From assembly GCA_963669155.1 (NCBI GenBank), contig OZ022578.1, positions 4,645,426 through 4,709,425 of the forward strand: DNA of 64,000 nt, written 5' to 3'. The number at the start of each line of letters is the position of its first letter. Position 1 is the first letter of the stretch. Of this stretch, positions 48,810 through 59,800 are shown one piece after another. The stretch comes from Arbacia lixula. Taxonomy: Eukaryota > Echinodermata > Echinoidea > Arbacioida > Arbaciidae. The notes under the pieces were generated by a model that saw nothing but the letters and a program-made list of their open reading frames with translations, made no database searches and was not told the DNA's origin. A program made the position numbers and the translations under genes.

Positions 48810-49312
48810 TTAAAGGGGAAGTTCACCCTGAAATTATTTTGGTTTCAATAAAAAGAGACAAATGAAAGAAACATATGAGTGAAGGTTTGACGAAAATCGG
48901 TCAAAGGAAAAGAAAGTTATTTGATTTTAAATTTTGATTTTGTGACGTCACGTGCGAGGTGCTCTCCCATATGTTGTGTACAAAATAAGTCGATAAATTG
49001 CTTTTTTCCCTGTTTTTGACAGCGGAATGTTTTTTTTCGTACAGGTGTGTGTGTAAAAACGTACTTCTGATAATGTATCAAACGCACGAGTAAAAGGGTG
49101 CATATCTTTGTGAGAAAATGCACATTTTCGAAAAAAAATTTACACAACATATGGGAGAGCACCTCGCATGTGACGTCACAAAATCAAAACTTTAAAATCA
49201 AATAACTTCCTTTTCCTTTGACCGATTTTCGTCAAACCTTCACTCATATGTTTCTTTCATTTGTCTCTTTTTATTGAAACCAAAATAATTTCAGGGTGAA
49301 CTTCCCCTTTAA
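48810..49312. mobile_element. TTAA-type MITE, family A, best-preserved copy
   Basis: Bounded by TTAA at 48810-48813 and 49309-49312. Termini are ttaaaggggaagttc and its exact inverse. The inverted arms extend about 180 bp each, including gtgacgtcac and 'gtgcgaggtgctctccca' blocks. The arms are nearly identical, so it is the youngest family A member here. There is no transposase. A TTAA target suggests a piggyBac/Kolobok-type helper (inference). Confidence 0.88.
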
Positions 49313-50890
49313 GGCAGCGTCTCAATATACATGTAAATAGGTCGAACGCATTTGTATCACCGTCTGGGCCGGGTATTAAATTGTATTCTGTACATGATAA
49401 CTATGTACAGGATTTGACGTAGTCCTGTGCTTTAGCATCGAGGGATATTCGCATGTATACTTTTGTCCCTCTGATAGAAAGATCACATGTATTGGACATA
49501 CTCGAGAATCACAACGAATAGAACATAATGTACTGTTCGTAAAGAATTTAGATTCTATTCAATTCAATTCATATGATTAACTGAAATCAAAACATGATTG
49601 TATATATATATTATATCTGTCAGACTTTGAGCAGCTCTGTGTGTTTTGGGGTAAAACTTGTACAAGAGTGCTCCAATGGCGCACAAAGATTTAACAATAT
49701 AAAAGTGAATCTGCAATGGTTGTACAACATTGAGATGCATGGCCGTCACCAGGGGGGGGGGGGGGGGGGGTGGGGGGAGGTTGGTGGTGAAAACCCTGGG
49801 TGCAAAGGGTGCGAACGCACCCCCCTCTAGACCACAATTTTCTTTTATTTTTTTTAAAGAAGGGGGCGAGTTAGTTTTGTCGTGTTTTTTTTGTACAAAC
49901 AACCCAACAATTGAAATCTTAATGTTTTAAAGCGAACAGCTTTTGTGTAGAATCCAACTGAAACCTAAATCCTTATTTTCAAACTGCAAGGAACGTCTCT
50001 GATATTTATTGGCGGGTGTATTTGGATATTCTGATTGGATAAGTTTCTCTATTTATATTTGTGTAAGCAATCTTCAACTTTATTTCGGAGGCTTCAATCA
50101 GCTAAAGAAAATTCACACTCCTCAGTTAATTTTTCAAAGAATTGTCAATAGAATTATGATGAAAGAAATTTGGTTATTATTTGGACGTGTACATTTCAAG
50201 TGTTACATAAATAACTAAGGGAATGAGAAATAACATTTCAAGACCCACAACTCGGAATACTAAGTTTGTTAGCTATTGTTAACAAAAATGAAACCTTCGA
50301 AACAACAAATTGCGGCAATTCATCTCAAAATGGTGAAAAGTCACACTAAAAACCTATTTGGTATTTTTCATTGAACATAACAAAAGCAACCCCCAACTTT
50401 CCAAAAATAATACAGGGCTTTACAAAAAAAAAGTCAAGCGGTATTTTGTGCACACAGTAAAAAAAAAGGTGCAATTTAGGCTACTAATTAGGATACTAAT
50501 GTGCCCACCAAAATCGAGAAAGTGGTAATTGAAGATGTTTATGCTACCCGAGGTTTCGTTGCACCCAATGAGGTCATTATGTTACCCTATCTATAAATCA
50601 TGTGGGTTTATGAAATTGCTACAGACAACAATTTTGAAATTCAGAGTTGCACCCTATACTGTGAACGTGACCATACAAAAATCAGGTGATTGAAATAACA
50701 TAGTGGAAAGACAGAGAGTTAAAAAAATCAAAAGATCAAACATTTTGAAATTGCACATTTTAATTATTTGGTTGCGTTATGCTTGGCTACACCTGTACCG
50801 AAGCAGAACGACCATATACTATACTATCTGGTACTACACTATACTGAAATGACATGAGAGAGGAAAGATATCGAAATAGGTGACATAGAT

Positions 50891-50960
<70 letters not shown>

Positions 50961-51629
50961 GAGAGAGAGAAAGAGAGAGAAAGAAAGGAGAAAGAGAGGA
51001 AAGAAGGAAAGACAAGGCAAACAGAAAAGAAATAGAGGAAGGAAAGGTTAAAACGAACAAAAAAAAAAGAAGAGATAGAGAGAAACAGAGAAAGAGGACT
51101 ATTAAGAACGAAAAGGGAAAGAAGATGGCAAAAAAGAAAGTCTAAAAAAAAAGAAAATATGACGTTTCAATGCGATAATGAATATTTTAATACATACATT
51201 GTACATTTTATATATAATAGACTAGTTTGCTTTTGCCCCTATCTATACCACCGGCAGCACTGCCTGGCATCGGAATTTGTAATTTGTGTGTCCCCTCCCC
51301 CTTGAAAAAAAAACTGCTTACGGCATTGCACACAGACACACAGACACACACAGACACAGACACATACACACACACAGACACAGACACAGACACAGACACA
51401 CAGACACACACACACACACACACATAAACACACACACACACACAAACACACTTTTTTTCCGTATTCTTTATTTGATTTCATTCACATAATGAAATAAACA
51501 ATTTCACTTTATAACACAGAATTACACAAGCATAAACGTAATAATTTCTATTGATTCGATAAACACAATAAGGCATGATATATTTCTTGTATATAAACAC
51601 AATAAACACACACACACATACACACATAC

Positions 51630-51666
<37 letters not shown>

Positions 51667-52356
51667 TACACACACACACACACACATAGGTTGCCCTTAG
51701 CAGGTGCATCCCTTCTTACCTTCTTTTTTAATCTTCCTCTTAGGCACACACACACCATACAATTTCTGTCCGACAATAATTCAAAAAGAAATGTAGTCAA
51801 GCAATGACGAAGTCTGAATTTTTGTTAAATTGATTTTTTATCAATTCACTTTCTGGATTTTGTCGTAAATGGTCGTTTGGGTCGGGTTTTAACATGAAAT
51901 GGCTTAGTTTTAGATTTGAGGTAATCACTAGTTATTTTATTGAAATTATCTGAACCTTCCAGCCAGATTCGCAGCAGGCAAACGTACCAGATAATACATT
52001 CAGAACACACTAATGGCCATTATGTTAAGCTTTCTTATCAATTCATTTTGAATATTTAATGGGATTTTCACTTTTCAACAAATTTGGATCTAAACATTTG
52101 TGTGCATCAGAAACTTATTTCAGAACACAGCATGGCCATTCACACCTTACTGAACCATGAGGACTTCTTGAGCGATGAAAGGCTGATAAAAGGGGAGGAA
52201 AAAATCATGTTGGACTAATCATTGCTATCATATGAATACTGTTCGAAATGTCATTAAAAGTTTTAAAAGAACAAAAGCGACAATCATCGATCGAGTGCGA
52301 TAATCTTCAAAACACAGTGCGATAATCTTCAAAACTTGAAGCTGCACTCTACCTGG
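49313..52356. other. Intergenic, microsatellite-rich, no gene supported
   Basis: Contains a poly-G block near 49751-49785, a long (GA)n at about 50893-50970 with A/G-rich continuation to 51150, (CA)n stretches at about 51310-51452 and 51601-51688, and a family C fragment at about 51960-52190. Frames through these repeats were discarded. Confidence 0.6.
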
Positions 52357-52521
52357 AGGGCATTTCATGAACGTTGTCAGCACTGACCAAATGGGCAGTG
52401 CTGACAACTTCAGTGAAATCCTCGGTTTTGATTGGCTGATAGGCACTAGCCTCTGACTGTTACTATGGTAATTGTCGGAAAAAGACAGCTTGTCAGACGA
52501 AAAATGTTCATGAAACGCCCT
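52357..52521. mobile_element. Short MITE-like hairpin element
   Basis: Termini agggcatttcatgaac and the inverse of agggcgtttcatgaac (16 bp, one mismatch). A second internal palindrome, 'gttgtcagcac...gtgctgacaac', lies near 52373-52408. 165 bp, non-coding. Confidence 0.7.
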
Positions 52522-53117
52522 ACTGGAAGAAGAAGATAACTCTTCAAATGATCAGTCACAGATGAGGTATATTTTTCCATCGACTGGACTGTTCAAAGAC
52601 ACCGTACAAAACTGGTGTACAGAAGAGTTTAGTTTTCAGTGTACAATTTCCATACAGTGCGTTCTTGTGACTGAAAAGGTAAGTTTGTCTCCCAAGTCCC
52701 AACTCTTTCCTTATCAAAATTTTGAATTTTTAGCTAGCGTCAACAATATTTAGAAATTAAGTTTAATTCATCATTCTTCAATAAGTCGTAGAAGATAAAT
52801 TCTTTGTATTCAGCTGACAGGATAAGTTTGCGGGTAGTGACCAGCGACATAGGCCTACTACTGAGTACTAGTAGGCCTACGTTCGGGTGTATTGCTAGAC
52901 CGAAAAATCAGTCTCTATAGGACGTTGGATCCGCTGAGATTGCATCTGGCTCCTCTGAACGGGGGTATGTCCAAAAATGTCATTTTGATTAAAGAATGCC
53001 CCCGAATGAGACGTTTTTTCCTGTCTAAGGATCCGCTGACGTTGGCTGAGATTGCATCTGGTCCAGCAGTGGTCAGGGGTAGGCCTACATATATGTCCAA
53101 AAATGTGATTTGATTAT

Positions 53118-53269
53118 GGCTCGGTCACACATAACCGACGCACGGGGGTCGCATGGCCAGCGTGTTGAAAATTGGCGAAAATATGTCATTTTGACCAGTG
53201 CGTTGTCGTTCGCTAGGTATGCCAATTTTTCAGTGCGTTGGCCGCGCGTCGGCTATATGTGACCGGGCC
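53118..53269. mobile_element. 152-bp MITE with 24-bp imperfect TIRs
   Basis: The left end reads ggctcggtcacacataaccg. The right end is the inverse of ggcccggtcacatatagccg. The interior is GC- and CpG-richer than its surroundings. It lies about 530 bp upstream of the JmjC start codon. Confidence 0.8.
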
Positions 53270-53801
53270 TTTAAAGAATTACAGAATTAAAGATTAAAGA
53301 AAGACAGTTATTCCTGTCTAGTATATTGCATGACGCGGGTGCCTTAAACCGGCCCCTTGTCTTTTGACATGGCTTGTGTCTTGTTTTCTTTTGAATATTT
53401 TCATACCGAGATAAACTGTCATTTCACTCACAAATCAGCAAAATTATGCTCTTTTAAAAATGTTTTTGGATTGAAGATAAATGATAATTTTTCAGAGAAA
53501 TTGCGCTTCGAATATCCCTTGGTAAAACATCGCACATTCACATCACTGAACCTTGAAACCAGCCCCTGCCCCCTACCGATAATGTGCGATATCTCCGTCA
53601 ATCCGACAAGTATGGTGCCGAAATTTAATCAGTATTGCAACTTGATCATGCTTATTCCAGTGGAGTGAAAAAATGACAGAAAAGAGTCTATGTGTAGATC
53701 GTGTAGCCCTGATCTGAAAGGATGAATGTTGAATTTTTTTCCAACTTTTCTTTCAACAAATTCTTGCACACAAAGACTGAACTAACATCTGTCAAGTCAA
53801 G

Positions 53802-56800
53802 ATGAAGGCGTGTCACTCCTTGCCGTCACAGTTACTTCGCTCAGTGATCCTGTTGATATGGTATGGGTACAGCAGCGTGGGGCTAGAGGCGATGGGTACT
53901 GGTCAGCAGACGGCCACTGCCTCGTCCATGCATACCACACCAAGTATGCTACCCCAGGATGACCATCGTCCAGCCGCTGCTGACAGACCAGGACATCTCA
54001 AACCACTGGGTTCTCATCGGTAAGTCTAACTCACTATGTTGTCTTGTTAGTTCTTTTTTTCTTCTTCCTCTCCCCTTCATTCTCCCTCATCCCCTCTCTT
54101 CGTTTTCTTTTGCTCTTTCTCACGCCCTGATCCTTTTTCTTCTTTTTCATATGTCTTCTTTTTTTTTTTTCTTCAAGCTTGCACTGGTGTTGTTGGGTGC
54201 CCTGGGGGGTGTTTCACCAAGCTGTTTGTAAGCTACAAACGACTTTACAAACAGCTGGTGACTATTTCTTGTGCTTCATCAGATTCTCAACGATTTTGAT
54301 TCCCCTTGGCTAAAGTTGAAATTTGATCTTCATGGATACAAATTCTCGTTGTTAACAAGTGTCTGAATACAACGTTTATAATTATGATAAAACAGGAACA
54401 AATTAGGATATCTAAATTAGCACAAGAAATGGTCACCAGTCGTTTGTAAAATCGAGCTTCCACTGGTGTTGTTGGGTGCCCTGGGGGATGTTTCACCAAG
54501 CTGTTCGTAAGCTACAAACAACTTTACAGACAACTGGTGACTGTTTTCTTGTGCTGCATCAGATTCTCAATGATTTTGATTCTCCTTGGCTAAAGTTGAA
54601 ATTTGATCTTCATGGATACAAATTCTCGTTGTTAACAAATGTCTGAATACAACGTTTATGATTTGTCAAAGTTGATAAGGATTGTTGGAAATTAACTCCC
54701 ACTATGTTAAAACAGGACCAAATTAGGATATCTAAATTAGCAGAAGAAATGGTCACCAGTCGTTTGTAAAATCGTTTGTAGCTTACGAACAGCTTGGTGA
54801 AACATCCCCCAGTTTACATATACATGTAACAGGAACATCATACACACAAACAAAACAACAAACATCAATCTATGAAAATCATGACAGGTAAGTCAAGCTG
54901 GAAAGGAAAAATAGTGTGTTCCATATTCACCAAATATCCTCTGTTACCATTCCATTTGTGTAATAAACATTACATTTTGTTATGAGTTCCATGATTTACT
55001 TCTGGATGTGGCATCCCTATTTCATGATACCCCCCCCCCCCCCCAAAAAAAAAAAAAAATGGAATCACTCAATAAAATAAAGTAAAATCCATCAATCCAT
55101 TTAAGTCGTCATGACAGTATAGTTACGTTTTTGTTTTGTATACATGCCTGTTTTTTAAATATTTAATTATGGAGCCCACAGGTTGTTAAAATAAATGTAA
55201 CTGGCATCTTCTCATCATATCTATGATGACAGCCCTCCTGAGCAGCCAGGCATTGATGTTCTTGATGAGGTGCCAGACTCACAGGAGTTCTTCACCCGCT
55301 ACGTCAGGGAGGGGCGGCCAGCTGTCTTCAGAGGAGCTGCTAAGAATATGGCTTCCTATCAGCTCTGGACTGATGAATACCTCAGGTACCTGCCTCTTAA
55401 ACTAAACCCCACTTAAAGTGGACCACATACATGTATCTGCAGAATGGCCGCTACATTTGCGGCAATTTTATAAGAGAGAATAAAGGTGGCATGTAAGACA
55501 ATCCAGTAGTGGTTTTCTCCTGTGAATGGAATAATCTCCCCGTTCATCCACACTAAATGGACACAGAGTTTGATTGAGTGACCGGGGCCTATTTCTGCCT
55601 TAGAATGCCATTGGCATCTCTTTTAGAACTTCGCTAGTATTAATGATGCGCTTGTAGAAACAAGACACGCCCTTTCTTTTAACTCTTTCACTGACATGTA
55701 TCTCTTGATTTTCTTCAGTATACATGATCTTGTTATGTGCATTCTTGGTTAGTGTATTAATACTCGATTGTTGCTTCTGTATTTGGGTTGTCATGGCTGT
55801 TTTTTCTTATGAGTGAAGATAACACTGGAAACTTGGAACTTTCTTTCCCTCAGTGAGAAGTACGGTGACCTAGTTGTGGAGGTGGAGGAGGGGAAGAAGG
55901 AGAACAGATCCAAGAGCTTGTGGCACATGCCACTCTCACAGTTTATCCGGAACTACCAGCAGGCAGACCAGTACCTGGTCACTGATGTCCCTCCAGAGAT
56001 GGCAGGTAACGGAAAAAAATACACTGGGGCTTGGGGCGATTTTCCCCCTCTTAAAAGAGCCCCTCTAATTCCCATAGACACAATGTAAAATTGTAGCCAT
56101 AACTGCCAATGTACTGACAAAGAAGCCACCGAAAATTTTGGCTTGACTCGAGATGTATAAGTCTCCTTTTTGTCTCGCCTGAACGAAGTTCGGCTGAGAC
56201 CTAGTAAGAGCTTTTCCTGTTTAATAGGCTGTTGGTCTATTGGTCTGTCAGTCTGTTACAAAAATGTTAAAGTTTTGGCTGAACATGCTCTCAATTCTTT
56301 ATTTCTGCATCAGTTGTGTTCATACTTGGTACAAATAAGCCTTAGGTAATACCACATGTGTGTTGATGAGGATGATGAGGTTAAAGGTCATCAAGGGGTC
56401 AAAAGGTCAAAGGATATGAGGCCATGTGTGTCATTTTTCTTAAAGTTCTGGTTTAACTTGATCTCATTATTGTGTTCATACTTGGTACAAATGAGCCTTG
56501 GGTAATACCACCTGTGTGTTGATAAGGGTGATGAGGTCAACGGTCAAGTGATATGAGGCCATTGCAAAGTCAGGCAGTTTGCGAACCACTTTTTCTCAAT
56601 CCTCATTCTGTATTCTTTTCCATTCCTTGTACTTTCATTCACTCTCTTGTTTCCTCCGTTTTACAGTATTTATGTTCACATTTCTATGCACATACTTATT
56701 ATGCTTCTCAGTTGTTACCCATTCATTTGTCTGTTTGTGAACAACTTTGTTTTCTCAATCCTCACTCTCTATTCTTTTCCATTCCTTGTACTTTCATTCA

Positions 56801-59800
56801 CTCTCTCGTTTCGTGCATTTTACAGTATTTATGTTCACATTTCTATGCACATACTTATTATGCTACTCAGTTGTTACCCATTTACCCCTCCCCTCCACTT
56901 TCCTCCTCACCCTCTCTTCCCCGTCACACACACACACACAGATGAGGTGTGCCTGCTGCGTTGCATGCGGTGCGGAGGGTTCACCCGTACCATGGTGGAT
57001 CCGGTGCTGTGGTATAGCAGCGGGGGAACCAAGTCAGTGCTCCATTACGATAGCCTGGATAATATCAACTGCATCATGGATGGAAGCAAAGAGGTTTTCC
57101 TTGTTGATAAGGTATGCTATGATGTGGGTGGGGTTGAGATAGAAGGGGAATTGGGCATGTAGTGAGGTGTTGGGAGTGGTGGTGGTGGTATTTGACTCAT
57201 AAAGCCTGGATAATATCAACTGTATCATGGATGGGAGCAAAGAGGTTTTCCTTGTTGATAAGGTATGCTATGTGGGCGAGGTTGAGATAGAAGGGGAATT
57301 GGGGATGAAGTGAGGTGTTGCGGGTGGTGGTGGTGGTATTTGACTCATCAAGCCTGGATAATATCAACTGTATCATGGATAGCAGCAAAGAGGTTTTCCT
57401 TGTTGATAAGGTATGTTATGTCGGCGGGTCGAGAGGGGTGGAGGGGCAGAAGGGGGTGGGGGGCGTGGTCATATTTATCCCCTAAAGCCTTGCTCACATG
57501 AACTGTGTTGTGCAGCAAGGATATCTTCCGGGCTTGACCATGCATGTGGTGAAAGTTGGGTATGGATGGGGCAGGAAGGGGGTAAGAAGAGGGAGTGGGA
57601 ATGATGTTGGTGGGGATGGAGGCATGAGCTACAATGTGCTACTTCACTCCATCAGCGACATCGTAGATTGCAGCGAGGAAGTCACCCTCATTCCTAAGGT
57701 AGGTTCTGAGTTCGGTTTAGGGATGGGGATTTGATATTTGTCTCTGGCCATCAAGCTTGTCCTGATGGATGTGAAGCAGCAGTGATGAGTGAAGATAATG
57801 CCTGACCTGATATGGTATATGTGTCAATCAATACCTTGATCAGGACGTGACTTTTTAATCTTCTCGCTGAGCTGTCTTAACTGATCCTGTGCCGAACACA
57901 ACCTATTCCAAAAGGTTTTCCATGCATGCCTGGTGCAAAATTATAACAGTGGCACGTAACGGCCAATATGAAATCTTACATGTCAATATGTATCTTCTTT
58001 TTACTCTTGGATTTCCATGTATTTTTATTTATTCAGGAGTGATGTAAAAAAGTCCCATAGAATGCTATTTTGTCGGGCACATACAGAGTTGTATCTCCTT
58101 GAAAGTAATCCTGGTTACAAATCCAAGGTTAAAATGTATTTCCTTTCGACATCTGTTATTGATGCTTATAAAAGACCTTATGGAAGGATGATGAAAAAGA
58201 AACAGCTGGCAAAGTCAGACAAAGTTGATACATGCTGGCAACCTTCAGATAGAAGCTCAAAGCTCAATGAAATCCTTGATAGCGACATAATGAATCAACG
58301 GCATATTTGAAGAGTACTTCCACAATGAGTTTCTGATGCCATGTCAAATAGAAAATAGCAGTAGCAGTGCACTATGCAATCTCATTTTGTGTGCAGAGGG
58401 AGAAAGCCAGCGTTGACATCGACCACCTCGATGGAATGTTCAGCGGTGTTGACGTGGAGAGGGTCGACTTCACCAAGTATCCTGGCCTGGACGGCGTACC
58501 GTGGTACAACGTCAGCCTGGAGAAGGGAGACTGCCTCTTCATCCCTTACAAGTAAGATTTCATTTTCATTCCATTGAATTGTCGTCCACACTCAAAGTAC
58601 GAGTAAGGAATAACCTTATAAAAAATAAATGAATACAGAAGCTGTCGTAGCAAATATACTGAATAGTACAAGTAATGAAATGAGATTAAATAGAATATAA
58701 AACATACAAACAAAGAATATCTTATGGTAATTGATTGTGTAAAATGAATGTAGATAATCGACAGTGATGTCATAGTGCTCATGATAATGTACAGATATAC
58801 CCCAGTGATGTCATAATACTCATGAATATTCATGAGTATTTTGCTATGGCTTCTAAGCTATTTCTCATCAAAAACCTGTTCAGCATCTACATGAGGGTTT
58901 GTGGTGCTGTACATCCAACAGTGTCCAACGCAATTTGTCCTTTGTACTCTATCATGTTCTTTCATAGTTGCGGTGATATAAAAATACCACATTTACAAGT
59001 CTCTGTCATGCACTGTACATTGATAATGCTGCTTCATTGACCATGGTCTGGTTGACAGGCCTTGGTATAACTCCACCCTCTCATTGTTACATAATAAACA
59101 AGGCAGCAGTGATGAGTGAAGACAATGCCTGACCCGATATGGTATGTGTCAATACCTTGATCGGGATGTGACTTTCTTAATCTTCTCGCTGAGCTGCGTT
59201 TAAAACATCCGCTCTTGTCCGTTTGTCTCAGCCAAAACAATGAAAATAGTATTCATGGGGGTACTCGCCTGGTCGGCTATCTTAAAATAAATGCGCTGAA
59301 CTATTCTACATTCTGAACACATAGGGGCACTTTTGTGATCTATAGGGGAACTTTTTAACATGTCGGGGGCTAACTCGCCTTGTCCTGTGCATTTTCCTCA
59401 TTGATTTCTCTTCTCCTTTCTTTGTCAGGTGGTTCCATTCGGTCCGGTCGGCGGCAGGCCGCAATCTGGCCGTCAACGTCTGGGTTGCACATCGGCTATG
59501 GTTTAATGCCAGCGATTGCCATGGCGACCAGACATTGCTGCCTGAATACTTGCTGCTTAGCAGTATCAAGACGAGAGCAGACTCCTCGGAAATGGTCAGG
59601 TAAAGTCACACAGGGCTTCGCTCTGCAATTTGCAAGTCTATGACTGGCTTCAGAAGGAATGCAGTTCGCTCTTTATTATGAAGACTCAAATCTAAATTGA
59701 TAATTTTTGAATGTTTTATATACTGTTTATATACATGTACATACAATTTTCATCTAATTGAGGTTTTGTATATGATGCAGTTGTAACCTTTTTTTGTCTG

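Noticed and set aside
53357..53668. 103-codon plus-strand frame before the JmjC gene
   Set aside because: First codon is TTG, no domain, no splice link to the JmjC exon 1, which has its own ATG and signal peptide.
58017..58310. 97-codon plus-strand frame in JmjC intron 4
   Set aside because: Lysine-rich with no recognisable family; it ends in a stop, lacks a donor, and the exon 4 to exon 5 join is already complete without it.
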